The notes beneath the pieces are model-generated. The model was not told the origin of the DNA, made no database searches, and was given only the letters and a program-made list of their open reading frames with translations. The position numbers were made by a program, and so were the translations under genes. This document shows, in pieces, positions 16,879-27,439 of a DNA stretch of 64,000 bases (the stretch's first letter is position 1; every line of letters starts with the position of its first letter). Where the stretch lies: the NCBI GenBank assembly GCA_026706385.1, contig JAPOYV010000111.1, forward strand, positions 1-64,000, in the 5' to 3' direction. The stretch comes from Gammaproteobacteria bacterium. Its GTDB lineage: Bacteria; Pseudomonadota; Gammaproteobacteria; Pseudomonadales; Azotimanducaceae.

Positions 16879-19386
16879 GTGAGTGTCGCGACATCTCGTT
16901 GGCTTTTGGAGTTGCGCCAAGCGCTGCAGAGCTTGGCACGGACGCCGGCGTTTACCGCCACGGCGGTGCTGACACTGGGCGTGGGCCTAGGCGCGGGCGC
17001 CGCCGCCTATACGCTGGTCAGGGACATCGTCCTCGACCCGTTGGGCTATCCGGACGCCGAGCGGCTGGTGGTCCTGCGCAGCGAGGTGCCCGGGGTGGGC
17101 GACGGGGCCGAGTGGCAGGCCTCGTTCGCCCAGTACTACCAGTTCCGCGACAACGCCCGGACGTTGGCGGGAATCGGTCTCTACGGCACGGTGGGAATGA
17201 ACGTCGACACGCCGACTGGTGCCGATCGGGTGATGGCCGCCATAGCCAGTGCGGACGTGCAGGCGTTGATCGGCACCCGGGCGGTACTTGGCAGGTCCCT
17301 GCTTGCGGCGGACAACGCACCCGAAGCTGCCAACGTCGCGTTGATCTCGCACGGGTATTGGCAGCGTCGCTTCGGCGGCGATCCCGAGGTCGTCGGCAGG
17401 ACCTTTCGGGTAAGCCAGTATGCCGGTGTCCTGGGTTCACCCGACGCCCCTTACGAGATCGTCGGCGTGTTGGCGCCGGATGCGGGGCTGCCGGGCATGC
17501 GCGGTGCCGACGCCGACCGGGCGGACGTTTGGCTGCCGGTGCGACTGGACCCGACGCCGAGCGGTGGACACTCGTGGAGTCTGCTCGCCAAGCTTGCTCC
17601 CGGCGTCTCGCTCGGTGAGGCGCAAGCCGAACTCGACGGACTGACGCGAGGACTCGCGGACAGCTACCCCGACCTCTACTCGGAGGCGCTCTTCGAGAAC
17701 TACGGTTTCCGAACACGAGCGTACGATCTCCGGTCGTTCGTCGTGGGTCCGGTCGCACGCAACCTGTGGTTGATCCACGGTTGTGTCGTCCTGCTCTTGC
17801 TGGCCGCGGTTGTCAATGTCGCGAGCCTGTTCCTGGTCCGTGCGGAAGCGCGCCGCGGAGAAATGGATGTCCGGCTCGCTCTCGGCGCGAGGCGTCTCGC
17901 GATCTTCCGCCTGTTCGCCGCGCTCAGCGTCACGGTTGCGCTGGCCGGGGGCGCGTTGGGCCTCCTCGCCGGTCATTGGGCCGTGGCGTGGACGACGCTC
18001 AAGTCCTGGCAGATCCCGCGAATGGACCAGGTGTCGTTCGACGGTGGCGTATTCGTCGTTGTCCTCGGCCTTGCGCTTGTCGTCGCCTTGGCCTTGGCCG
18101 GCTATTGCGCGTTGCGTGTGGTGGGCCCCGGCTTGGCCGGTGCCGGCCGAAGTCTGCGCGGCGCGGTCCAGGAGAGCCAACGCCTGCGCAGCGCGATGAT
18201 CGTGGCGCAGGTTTCCGTTTCGTTGGTTCTCGTTGTGGCTGCGGTGCTGATCATCGAGAGCTTCCGTAACCAGTACCGCATGGATACGGGGATCGAGGCT
18301 GCCGGCGCGGTGACGATCAAGACCTTCCACGATCGTCCGGACATGTCCGGGTGGTGGCCGTTCGTCAAGGAAGTCACCCGGCGGATCGACGCCCTGCCAG
18401 GGGTCGCGGCGGTGGGTGCCGCGACCGCCGTGCCCTTCGCCAGGTTCACGGGGCATGGATGCACCCAACAGGGATTCGACGATCCCGCCGTCCACGAGCG
18501 TGTCGAAGACGCGGGCTTGACCTACTGCGCGGCGCAGGCCGTGGCGACACCGGGTTACTTCGAGGCCACGGGCATTCCGATGATCCGGGGCAGAGGCTTC
18601 ACGGACGCGGACCTGGACAGCCCGTCCGAAGGCGTTGTCGTGGTCACCGCAGCTTTCGCGCGGCGCTTCTGGCCCGGCGAGGATCCGCTCGGCAAACGCG
18701 TTTCACCGTACGGGGGAAAGACCTACTGGTACCGCGTGATCGGCGTGGCGGGCGACGTGTACCGCGGCTCTGTCCGGGAGGAGCCCCAGAACCTGATCTA
18801 CTACCCGCTGGCCCCGATTCCAGGCGATACGGGGTGGTACTTCTCCGGGATCGACTTCGTGGTACGCGGCGACTTGCCGGAACCGGGTGCGCTCGTGCCG
18901 GACGTTCGTCGCCTGATCGGGGAGGTCGATCCGTCGGTCGTCGTGGGAGAGGTTTGGACCTTGGCCGCGCTGGTGGACCGCTCCATGGAACACCTCGGCT
19001 TCACTTTGGCGGTCGTATCCGCCGCGGCGGTTGCCACGCTCGGGCTCGCGGCGCTCGGCCTGTACGGCGTCGTCGCCTACCTGGTCGCTCGGCGGACCAG
19101 TGAGATCGGCTTGCGCATCGCGCTTGGCGCGAGCCCCGGACGTGTCCGCGGCATGGTGATCGCCCGCTCGCTCCGACTCGTCGCCCTCGGCTTGGCGATC
19201 GGCTTGCCGGCCAGTCTTGCCGCGACCATGCTATTGCGCAGCTTCGTGTTCGGGGTAACGCCTACGAATCCGACGGCGTACGCCCTCGCCGTACTCCTGG
19301 TGACGGCGGTCGCGGCACTCGCAAGCTGGCTTGCAACCCGCAGCGCCGCGCGGATCACGCCGATGGACGCCTTGCGGACGGAGTGA
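16879..19386 (+). CDS. MacB/FtsX-like ABC permease (ADOP type), intact
   Basis: The 835-residue protein is the complete example of the two broken permeases upstream. It contains two MacB-like periplasmic domains, each followed by FtsX membrane helices, with an opening R-Q-A-L-Q-S-L-A-R-T-P-A-F-T and an ending I-T-P-M-D-A-L-R-T-E. Such duplicated permeases lack an ATPase domain and use a separate LolD/MacB-type ATPase, here probably the one at 12677. They are thought to export or sense amphiphiles or peptides; no substrate can be read from sequence. The GTG at 16879 is chosen because GGAGGAG lies five bases before it and a sigma-54 promoter lies upstream of that. Confidence 0.88.
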   Translation: MSVATSRWLLELRQALQSLARTPAFTATAVLTLGVGLGAGAAAYTLVRDIVLDPLGYPDAERLVVLRSEVPGVGDGAEWQASFAQYYQFRDNARTLAGIGLYGTVGMNVDTPTGADRVMAAIASADVQALIGTRAVLGRSLLAADNAPEAANVALISHGYWQRRFGGDPEVVGRTFRVSQYAGVLGSPDAPYEIVGVLAPDAGLPGMRGADADRADVWLPVRLDPTPSGGHSWSLLAKLAPGVSLGEAQAELDGLTRGLADSYPDLYSEALFENYGFRTRAYDLRSFVVGPVARNLWLIHGCVVLLLLAAVVNVASLFLVRAEARRGEMDVRLALGARRLAIFRLFAALSVTVALAGGALGLLAGHWAVAWTTLKSWQIPRMDQVSFDGGVFVVVLGLALVVALALAGYCALRVVGPGLAGAGRSLRGAVQESQRLRSAMIVAQVSVSLVLVVAAVLIIESFRNQYRMDTGIEAAGAVTIKTFHDRPDMSGWWPFVKEVTRRIDALPGVAAVGAATAVPFARFTGHGCTQQGFDDPAVHERVEDAGLTYCAAQAVATPGYFEATGIPMIRGRGFTDADLDSPSEGVVVVTAAFARRFWPGEDPLGKRVSPYGGKTYWYRVIGVAGDVYRGSVREEPQNLIYYPLAPIPGDTGWYFSGIDFVVRGDLPEPGALVPDVRRLIGEVDPSVVVGEVWTLAALVDRSMEHLGFTLAVVSAAAVATLGLAALGLYGVVAYLVARRTSEIGLRIALGASPGRVRGMVIARSLRLVALGLAIGLPASLAATMLLRSFVFGVTPTNPTAYALAVLLVTAVAALASWLATRSAARITPMDALRTE

Positions 19387-19484
19387 CAGCGCGAGGCGCG
19401 TGTCTCGAAGGCGCCTCCAAGACCCTTGCCCCGGCCCCTTGCAAGCGGTAATGCTTGGCTTGCCGCGAGCAGTTGGACCGGGCT

Positions 19485-20528
19485 GTGACCAGCTACTTCA
19501 TCCGCCGCTTCATGCTCATCGTGCCGACCTTCATCGGCGTGACGATCCTGGTGTTCGCGGTGACGCGGCTGGTACCGGGTGGACCGATCGAGCGCATGCT
19601 GCAGGAAGCCGCGATGGCCGGCGCGGACGTTGGTGCCGCGACCACCAGTTTTGGCGGGGGTGCCAGTGCTCTCTCGGACGAGCAGATCGACGAGCTCAAG
19701 GCCTACTACGGCTTCGATAAGCCGGTGGTCCTGGGATATCTCGAATGGCTCAGCAAGGTGGTTCAACTGGACCTCGGCACGTCGACGCGCTACTCGGAAC
19801 CGGTCTGGGACACCATCAAGGACCGCTTCCCCATCTCCATCTTCTACGGAATCACGACGCTCATCCTGACGTACGGCGTTTGCATTCCGTTAGGGATCGT
19901 CAAGGCGATTCGCCACAAGACGACGTTCGACAACCTGACCTCGGCGGTCGTGTTCTTCGGCTATGCGATCCCGGGCTACGTGGTGGCGATCGCGCTGCTG
20001 ACGGCGTTCGCCGGCAATCTTGGCTGGTTCCCCTTGAGCGGGTTCGTCAGCGATGACTTCGACGATCTCGGCACACTCGAGAAAATCTGGGACGTAACCC
20101 ACCACGCGGTGTTGCCGTTGATGGCCTACACCGCCGGCAGCTTCGCGGTCACCACCATGCTGATGAAGAACTCGCTCATGGACAATCTCGCGGCGGAGTA
20201 CGTGCGCACCGCCATCGCGAAGGGGATGGCGTTTCGCCAGGCGGTGTTCATGCACGCCTTCCGCAACAGCCTCATTCCGATCGCGACCTCGTTCGGTAGC
20301 AACATCACCTTGATTCTCACCGGCTCGTTCCTGATCGAGCAGATTTTCAACATCGACGGCTTCGGTTTGCTCGGTTGGGAGTCGCTGGTGGAACGCGACT
20401 ACCCGGTGGTCATGGGCATCCTGGTCATCTCGTCGCTCTTGTTCATGATCGGCAACATCCTGTCCGACATCTGCGTGGCACTGGTCGACCCCCGGGTCAA
20501 GTTCGGTAGCGGCGAGACGTCGCAGTGA
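19485..20528 (+). CDS. Oligopeptide ABC permease, YejB-like
   Basis: This is the first subunit of a peptide importer, 347 residues from the GTG at 19485. It has the DppB/OppB plan: an N-terminal helix (Y-F-I-R-R-F-M-L-I-V-P-T-F-I-G-V), an R-L-V-P-G-G-P motif, then six helices with the EAA-type loop L-A-A-E-Y-V-R-T-A-I-A-K-G. The long insertion after R-L-V-P-G-G-P-I-E-R and the second permease's form point to the Yej (microcin C/peptide) branch rather than classical Dpp. It overlaps the second permease by four bases. A weak sigma-54-like match at 19456 was not accepted. Confidence 0.88.
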   Translation: MTSYFIRRFMLIVPTFIGVTILVFAVTRLVPGGPIERMLQEAAMAGADVGAATTSFGGGASALSDEQIDELKAYYGFDKPVVLGYLEWLSKVVQLDLGTSTRYSEPVWDTIKDRFPISIFYGITTLILTYGVCIPLGIVKAIRHKTTFDNLTSAVVFFGYAIPGYVVAIALLTAFAGNLGWFPLSGFVSDDFDDLGTLEKIWDVTHHAVLPLMAYTAGSFAVTTMLMKNSLMDNLAAEYVRTAIAKGMAFRQAVFMHAFRNSLIPIATSFGSNITLILTGSFLIEQIFNIDGFGLLGWESLVERDYPVVMGILVISSLLFMIGNILSDICVALVDPRVKFGSGETSQ

Positions 20529-21583
20529 CCGCCAAAGCACCACTGCTGAACCCGCTGACGCTCAAGCAGTGGCAGCGGTTCAAGTCGATCCGGCGCGGCT
20601 ACTGGTCGGCTGTCGCCCTTGGAGCCGCGTTGCTGCTCTCCGCCGGCGCCGAACTCCTGGTCAATAGCCGCGCCTTGATCGTCTCCTACCAGGGGGAATG
20701 GTACTTCCCGACGTACGCCGACTACATTCCGGGCAGGACGTTCGGCCTCGACTACGACTACGAGACGAACTACCGCGAGCTCAAGGGCGCCTTCTCGGCC
20801 GGCGGCGTTGGCGACTGGGTACTGATGCCGCCGGTGCCGTACGACGCCTTCGAAAACGACCTGAAGAGCGGCGTTTACCCGCCATATCCGCCGTCCGTCG
20901 CCGACCGTCACTACCTGGGTACGGACTCCACGGGCCGCGACATGGTCGCGCGCCTGGTGTACGGCTTTCGACTGGCGTTCGCGTTCGCGGCGATCCTTTT
21001 GGGATGCAACTTCGTCATCGGCATCGCCGTGGGCTGCGCGATGGGGTTCTGGGGCGGTGCGTTCGATCTCCTGTTCCAACGCCTGATCGAAATCCTGAAC
21101 AATGTCCCGTTCCTCTACGTGATCATGATTGTGGCAAGCGTCATCGTGCCCGGGTTCTGGACGCTGATGGGGGTGATGGTGTTCTTCGGCTGGACCGCCA
21201 TGACCTGGTACATGCGCACATCGACCTACAAGGAGAAGTCGCGCGAATACGTGCTGGCGGCGCGCGCACTCGGTGCATCGAGCAAGCGCATGGTCGCGAG
21301 CCACATCATCCCGAACACCATCTCGGTGATCGTCACCTTCATCCCGTTCTCGATCGCGAGCGGCATCGCGGCGTTGACGGCGATCGATTATTTGGGTTTC
21401 GGGCTACCGCCGCCGACGCCGAGTTGGGGCGAGTTGCTGCGCCAGGGCACGCAGCACCTCGAGTCGCCGTGGATCGTCACCTCCGTCGTCGTAGCGATGG
21501 GGCTGGTATTGTTGATGGTCACCTACGTCGGGGAAGCCGTTCGCGAAGCGTTCGACCCGAAGAAGTTCACGTACTACGAATAA
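20525..21583 (+). CDS. Oligopeptide ABC permease, YejE-like
   Basis: The 352-residue second membrane subunit starts L-N-P-L-T-L-K-Q-W-Q-R-F-K-S-I-R-R-G-Y-W-S and carries a large periplasmic insertion with S-Y-Q-G-E-W-Y-F-P-T-Y. Both are typical of YejE. The D-S-T-G-R-D segment and the EAA loop (E-Y-V-L-A-A-R-A-L-G-A-S) identify the DppC/OppC superfamily. It pairs with the permease upstream through a four-base overlap and is followed by the receptor gene after 15 bases. Confidence 0.9.
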   Translation: MTAKAPLLNPLTLKQWQRFKSIRRGYWSAVALGAALLLSAGAELLVNSRALIVSYQGEWYFPTYADYIPGRTFGLDYDYETNYRELKGAFSAGGVGDWVLMPPVPYDAFENDLKSGVYPPYPPSVADRHYLGTDSTGRDMVARLVYGFRLAFAFAAILLGCNFVIGIAVGCAMGFWGGAFDLLFQRLIEILNNVPFLYVIMIVASVIVPGFWTLMGVMVFFGWTAMTWYMRTSTYKEKSREYVLAARALGASSKRMVASHIIPNTISVIVTFIPFSIASGIAALTAIDYLGFGLPPPTPSWGELLRQGTQHLESPWIVTSVVVAMGLVLLMVTYVGEAVREAFDPKKFTYYE

Positions 21584-21598
21584 GGGCGAGGAGCCGTC

Positions 21599-23512
21599 AT
21601 GCGCACCACATCGACTTGGTCCACGGCAATCGGCATGGCGGGGTTGATCGCCTTGGCTGGCTGCGAAGGGGAGAGTGTCCCCGAACCGGACGCGCCCGAG
21701 GAACCCCAAAGCCGCGCCGCGGTGCTGCCACCCGTCGAGGTCGGCGAAGGGGACGGGCTGCCCGATCAACTGCCAGCCGACCTGGTCTGGGAGACCAACG
21801 AGGAGGATCCGATATTCGCTTCGCCCGACGCCAAGCGCGGCGGGACGTTCCGGACCTTCATGCTGTCGTTCCCGCTGACCATCCGTCGGGTCGGCCCGGA
21901 TTCGAACGGCGCCTTCGCCGGGGTGTTGCGTTACAACCAACTGAGCCCCGTGACCCATCACCCGGAAACACGGCGACCGATCCCGTCCTTGGCCACGCAT
22001 TGGGCGTTCGGTGCGGACGGCCGCAGCATGTACTACCGGTTGAATCCCGCCGCGCGTTGGTCGGACGGCGTCCCCGTCACCGCGGACGATTACGTGTATG
22101 CCGTTCAGTTCATGCGCTCGAAGGAGATCGTCGCCCCCTGGTACAACAACTACTACACGGAGCGCATACGGGACGTGAAGCGCTACGACGATCTCACCTT
22201 CGGCATACAGGGGGCCGACCGCAAGCCGCTCGGGGAGATGCACAGCCTCTACGCGTTCGGACCCGTGCCGCGGCACTTCCACGAGCCGCGCCTGACTGCG
22301 GACTGGGTGAAGGAGACGAACTGGGAGATCGAGCCGAACACGGGTCCCTATCAGATCAGCAAGATCGACAAGGGCAAGTTCATCGAACTGACACGCAAGC
22401 CCGACTGGTGGGGCGATGGCACGCGGTACTACCGCTATCGATTCAACCCGGACAAGGTACGCCTTCGCGTGATCCGCGACGTGAATGTCGCCTATCAGCA
22501 CTTCCTCAAGGGTGAACTCGACAGCTTCAGCTTGGTCCTCCCGCAGTTCTGGCACGACAAGGCGGTTGGCGAGCCTTACGACAAGGGCTACATCGCCAAG
22601 TACTGGTTCTACAACGAGCTTCCGACGGCGGCGGGGATGTACCTCAACTCCTCCGACCCGCTGCTTGCTGATCAGCACATCCGCTTCGGGCTTGCGCACG
22701 CATTGAATTTCGACCGCGTGATCAACACCGTGCTGCGTGGCGACTATGCGCGCCTACAGGCGTTCCAGGCGGGCTTCGGCGACTACGACAACCGCGGCAT
22801 CGAAGCGCGCGCGTTCGACATCGACAAGGCCAACGCCTACTTCGACGAGGCGGGGTTCAGCGAGCGCGACGGCGAGGGCATTCGCGTCAAGGACGGTCAG
22901 CGCCTGTCCTTGCGAATCACCTACGGTCAACCGCATCACACGGAACGGCTGGTGATACTGCAGGAGGAGGCCCGCAAGGCCGGTGTCGACCTGGGGCTGC
23001 AACTCCTCGACTCGGCTAGTTCCTTCAAAGCCATGCGCGAGAAGAAACACCAGATCGCGTACATGGCGTGGAACGCGTCGGGACTGGCCCCGGGGTTCTG
23101 GGAGCACTTCCACTCGGTCAATGCGGGAAAGACCCAGACCAACAATCTCACGAATCATGCGAACCCGGAAGTCGATGAGTTGATCATGGCCTATCGTGGG
23201 TCGACCGATTACGAAGAACGCACGGCACTGGCCCGACGCTTGGCGCAGATGGTGCACGACTCGGGTGTCGTCATCCCGACCTTCAAGGTCCCGTTCACGC
23301 GCGAAGGGGCGTGGCGATGGGTGAAGCTGCCGGATTGGCTGGGCACACGCACCACGGGCACGCTGTTCAACGCGCAAAGCATGTCCGCCGGGCTCTACTC
23401 GAACGGGGGCTTGTTGTGGCTCGATCTCGACGAGAAGGAGCGGACCCTTGACGCCATGGACGAGGGAGTGGCGTTCGATCCGGTGACGGTCGTCAACACG
23501 GCGTATCACTAA
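21599..23512 (+). CDS. Peptide-binding lipoprotein, YejA-like (SBP family 5)
   Basis: The 637-residue receptor has a lipoprotein signal ending L-A-L-A-G-C (Cys at about residue 21), so it is probably anchored in the membrane facing the periplasm. The mature part follows the extracellular solute-binding family 5: [11 protein letters not shown] near the start, [14 protein letters not shown], and N-T-G-P-Y-Q-I. The opening resembles YejA-type receptors, fitting the YejB/YejE-like permeases before it. Ligand is likely a peptide or peptide-like compound; specificity cannot be told. Confidence 0.88.
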   Translation: MRTTSTWSTAIGMAGLIALAGCEGESVPEPDAPEEPQSRAAVLPPVEVGEGDGLPDQLPADLVWETNEEDPIFASPDAKRGGTFRTFMLSFPLTIRRVGPDSNGAFAGVLRYNQLSPVTHHPETRRPIPSLATHWAFGADGRSMYYRLNPAARWSDGVPVTADDYVYAVQFMRSKEIVAPWYNNYYTERIRDVKRYDDLTFGIQGADRKPLGEMHSLYAFGPVPRHFHEPRLTADWVKETNWEIEPNTGPYQISKIDKGKFIELTRKPDWWGDGTRYYRYRFNPDKVRLRVIRDVNVAYQHFLKGELDSFSLVLPQFWHDKAVGEPYDKGYIAKYWFYNELPTAAGMYLNSSDPLLADQHIRFGLAHALNFDRVINTVLRGDYARLQAFQAGFGDYDNRGIEARAFDIDKANAYFDEAGFSERDGEGIRVKDGQRLSLRITYGQPHHTERLVILQEEARKAGVDLGLQLLDSASSFKAMREKKHQIAYMAWNASGLAPGFWEHFHSVNAGKTQTNNLTNHANPEVDELIMAYRGSTDYEERTALARRLAQMVHDSGVVIPTFKVPFTREGAWRWVKLPDWLGTRTTGTLFNAQSMSAGLYSNGGLLWLDLDEKERTLDAMDEGVAFDPVTVVNTAYH

Positions 23513-23515
23513 GGG

Positions 23516-24507
<992 letters not shown>

Positions 24508-24508
<1 letters not shown>

Positions 24509-25521
24509 TGAGCGTTGGGGAACCGCTGCTGCAGGTGCGCGGGCTCACCAAGCATTTCCCGGTGCGCGGCGGCATATTCCTGCGCACCGTCGGGCAGGTG
24601 CACGCGGTGGACGACGTGTCGTTCGATCTCGACGTCGGTGAGACGCTTGGCCTCGTCGGCGAGTCCGGTTGCGGCAAGAGCACGGTTGGCAAGGCCCTCC
24701 TCAGACTCTACGAGCCGACATCGGGTACCGTCCTTTTCGAGGGTCGGGACGTGGTCGCGATGAATCGCGCGGAACTGAGGCGCTTGCGGCGCGACATCCA
24801 GATCGTGCTCCAGGATCCGTTCGAGTCGTTGAACGCTCGCCACACCGTGGGCAAGATCCTCGAGGAGCCGTTCGTGATCCATCGGCTCGGCACGCCCGCC
24901 GAGCGTCGGCGCTGGGCCGCCGAACTGCTGGAACGGGTAGGACTCCCAGCGGTGGCCGCGAACCGGTTCCCGCACGAGTTCTCGGGGGGGCAGCGCCAGC
25001 GCATCGGCATCGCTCGCGCGATCGCGCTCCGGCCCAAGCTCATCGTCTGCGACGAAGCGGTCTCCGCGCTCGACGTCTCGATCCAGTCGCAGATCCTCAA
25101 CCTGCTCCTGGACCTGCAACGCGAGATGAACCTCGCGTTGATTTTCATCGCCCACGACCTGGCGGTGGTCAAGCACGTCTCCGACCGGATCGCCGTCATG
25201 TACCTCGGCGAAGTGGTGGAAACGGCGACCGCCGACGACATCTACGCCGCGCCGCGCCATCCGTATACGCAAGCGCTCATCTCGGCTATTCCGGTTCCCG
25301 ATCCGACGGCGCAGAGCGATCGTGTCGTGCTCGTAGGCGACGTGCCGTCTCCAATCGATCCTCCGCGCGGTTGCCGTTTCCACACCCGTTGCCGGTACGC
25401 GCGCGACGACTGCGGCCACATCAAGCCTGCACTCGAGTCGGTGCACGATGGCGCGTCGGTGGCGTGTCACTACTGGGAGAGCGTCTCGGAAGCCGAGCGA
25501 CTTGGGGGAGTGGGCACATGA
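24508..25521 (+). CDS. Peptide ABC transporter ATPase, OppF/DppF-like
   Basis: The 337-residue second ATPase has the OppF-type start L-L-Q-V-R-G-L-T-K-H-F-P-V-R-G-G and G-Q-V-H-A-V-D-D-V-S-F. Walker A is G-E-S-G-C-G-K-S, the signature F-S-G-G-Q-R-Q-R and Walker B L-I-V-C-D-E-A-V-S-A-L-D. The C-terminal cysteine-bearing extension G-C-R-F-H-T-R-C is present. It completes the importer begun at 19485. Its stop overlaps the ATG of the metallo-hydrolase that follows (ATGA). Confidence 0.92.
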
Positions 25522-26471
25522 CACTCGGAATCCGCCCGTTCACCCGCGGTCTGCACGACGTCGGCGACCGGTGCTATGCCTGGATCCAACCCGACGGCGG
25601 CTGGGGCTGGAGCAACGCCGGACTGGTCGTCGATGGTGACGAGAGCCTGCTCGTCGACACCCTGTTCGATCTCAAGCTGACGCGCGCGATGCTCGCCGGC
25701 ATGCGCGACGCGGAGCCGACGGCTACGCGGGCATTCGACAAGCTGGTCAATACGCACGCCAACGCCGACCACTGCAACGGCAACGAGTTGGTGGCGGAGG
25801 CCGAGATCATCGCCTCGAAGGCGACGGCGGAGGAATTGGCCGCGGAGAGTCCGGACCGCCTGGCCATGCTGATGCGCCAAGCTCCGAACATGGGCGAGAC
25901 CGGCGAATTCCTGATCGAGGCGTTCAGCGCCTTCGACTTCGAGGGGATCACCCAGACGCTGCCGACGACGACGTTCAAGTCCGACTTCGAAACCGGCGTC
26001 GGCGACAAGCGCGTCGTTCTCAAGCAGGTTGGTCCGTGCCATACCACGGGCGACATCCTGGCCTACGTGCCCGACGAGGCGCTGATCTTCACCGGCGACA
26101 TCCTGTTCATCGAGGGCCATCCGATCCTGTGGGTGGGACCGGTGGGGAACTGGATCGCAGCCTGCGACTACATGCTCGGGCTCGCCGTCGACGTCGTTGT
26201 GCCCGGGCACGGTCCGATCACGGACAAGCGCGGTGTTCGGGCCATGCGCGACTACCTGGTCTACGTCCGTGACGAAGCCAAGGCGCGCTTCGAAGCGGGC
26301 CTTTCCATCTACGACGCCGCGATGGACATCTCGCTCGCCGACTACGACTCGTGGGGCGATGCCGAGCGCATCGTGGTCAACGTTGCCACGCTGTACCGCG
26401 AGTTCGGCTCGACCGAGCGACCGGCGAATCCCTTCGAGCTGATGGCGAGGATTCGCAAGGAGCGGCGCTGA
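25518..26471 (+). CDS. Metallo-beta-lactamase-fold hydrolase
   Basis: The 317-residue protein has the metal-binding motif T-H-A-N-A-D-H (about residues 80-86), with Asn in place of the middle His of H-x-H-x-D-H. The other ligands are present: a His in G-P-C-H-T-T-G-D, the bridging Asp in F-T-G-D-I-L-F and the last His in V-P-G-H-G-P. The substituted motif occurs in a known branch of MBL-fold hydrolases of varied function. The four-base overlap with the ATPase gene suggests it works on, or is needed with, the imported compound. No signal peptide is seen, so it should be cytoplasmic. Confidence 0.85.
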   Translation: MTLGIRPFTRGLHDVGDRCYAWIQPDGGWGWSNAGLVVDGDESLLVDTLFDLKLTRAMLAGMRDAEPTATRAFDKLVNTHANADHCNGNELVAEAEIIASKATAEELAAESPDRLAMLMRQAPNMGETGEFLIEAFSAFDFEGITQTLPTTTFKSDFETGVGDKRVVLKQVGPCHTTGDILAYVPDEALIFTGDILFIEGHPILWVGPVGNWIAACDYMLGLAVDVVVPGHGPITDKRGVRAMRDYLVYVRDEAKARFEAGLSIYDAAMDISLADYDSWGDAERIVVNVATLYREFGSTERPANPFELMARIRKERR

Positions 26472-26497
26472 AGCGAAGGGAACGTAGCGGAGGTCGT

Positions 26498-26534
26498 GGG
26501 TGCGCGGGGCTCCCGGCCCGCAGTTTGCCGACCT
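26498..26534. terminator. Hairpin between convergent genes
   Basis: GCGGG and CCCGC form a G+C-rich stem around a short loop between the MBL gene and the nucleoside hydrolase gene. There is no T run, so it is at best a bidirectional, weak terminator. Confidence 0.3.
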
Positions 26535-26542
26535 GAGCCTAT

Positions 26543-27439
26543 TCAGCCCGAGCGGATCAGCCGCTGGACGAGATCCCGGCGGAACGCCGGCAGGTCACGC
26601 CAGCCCAGCGCCGCGCTGACGGCGCGACCATCCGCGGATTCGTAAGTCAAGCCGTCGTCGCGCACTGCCAAGGCGATGGTCTCCATCTCCAACAGATCGT
26701 CGGCGAACGCGAGGTAGACCGCTACCGTGTCGAACAACGTCGTGCTGCGCTGCTCGGCCAGTTCCGGACGGTTCAAGGCCGCCGCCCATGCCCGGTAGTT
26801 GGCGAGCAGTGCACGTGCCAGCGGCGTGTCGGCATCGCGAACCGCGCCGTACTCGTCGTCCTCGAGCGTTACGATTCCGCAGGTGTCGAGCGGTGTGAGC
26901 GTGATCGGCCACGGCGCTGCCAGGACGGTTCGGAAGGCGGCGACGTCTTCGAACACGTTGTACTCGGGCACCGGCGTCGCGCTGCCGCGGTAGCCGCGGC
27001 GCACCGCGCCGTGCATGCCGACGAACCGCGCGCGGGTGGCGATCTGCGGTGCCAGGCGCAAGGCCTGGGCCGTCGTGCTGGCCGGTCCGATGCACAGCAC
27101 GGTGACGGGTTCGGGCGAGGCCATGATGGTCTCGACCATGAGTTCGGCGCCACCGGTCCGGTAGGCGCCGGCGTAGTCCGATTCGGCGTAGCGGTCGAGC
27201 CAGGCCGCCTGGCCGCGACGGTTCTCTGCGAGTTGGCCGGTGCCCGTTCCTTCCCCGACGGGGACATCGCGTCCGGCAACAGCGAGAACCTTCGCCGCGA
27301 GCAACGCTCGATAGCGCGTGTCGCCGTGGCTGGTGACCACGGCCTCGAGTTTGAGTTCGGGCGAATTGAGCAGCATGGCCAGCGCCCACGTGTCGTCGAT
27401 GTCCGTGCCGATGTCGGTGTCGAGGATGACGGGTATCAA
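26543..27439 (-). CDS. Nucleoside hydrolase (IU family)
   Basis: The 298-residue enzyme would cleave the N-glycosidic bond of ribonucleosides. The calcium- and ribose-binding D-T-D-I-G-T-D-I-D-D block lies at residues 6-15, and P-E-Y-N-V-F-E-D (the usual N-x-x-x-D/E ribose contact) at about 170. The TTG start at 27439 is chosen because it directly precedes the conserved first strand (I-P-V-I-L-D-T-D) and overlaps the bepA stop (TTGA). The reading frame extends upstream only as basic, low-complexity shadow sequence. Base specificity cannot be assigned. Confidence 0.82.
   Translation of the reverse strand: MIPVILDTDIGTDIDDTWALAMLLNSPELKLEAVVTSHGDTRYRALLAAKVLAVAGRDVPVGEGTGTGQLAENRRGQAAWLDRYAESDYAGAYRTGGAELMVETIMASPEPVTVLCIGPASTTAQALRLAPQIATRARFVGMHGAVRRGYRGSATPVPEYNVFEDVAAFRTVLAAPWPITLTPLDTCGIVTLEDDEYGAVRDADTPLARALLANYRAWAAALNRPELAEQRSTTLFDTVAVYLAFADDLLEMETIALAVRDDGLTYESADGRAVSAALGWRDLPAFRRDLVQRLIRSG

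Noticed and set aside
19456-19471. Sigma-54-like match before the Yej-like importer
   Set aside because: It has GG-N10-GC spacing, but the -24 element is TGGCTTG and the -12 element lacks TT, clearly weaker than the three accepted sites.
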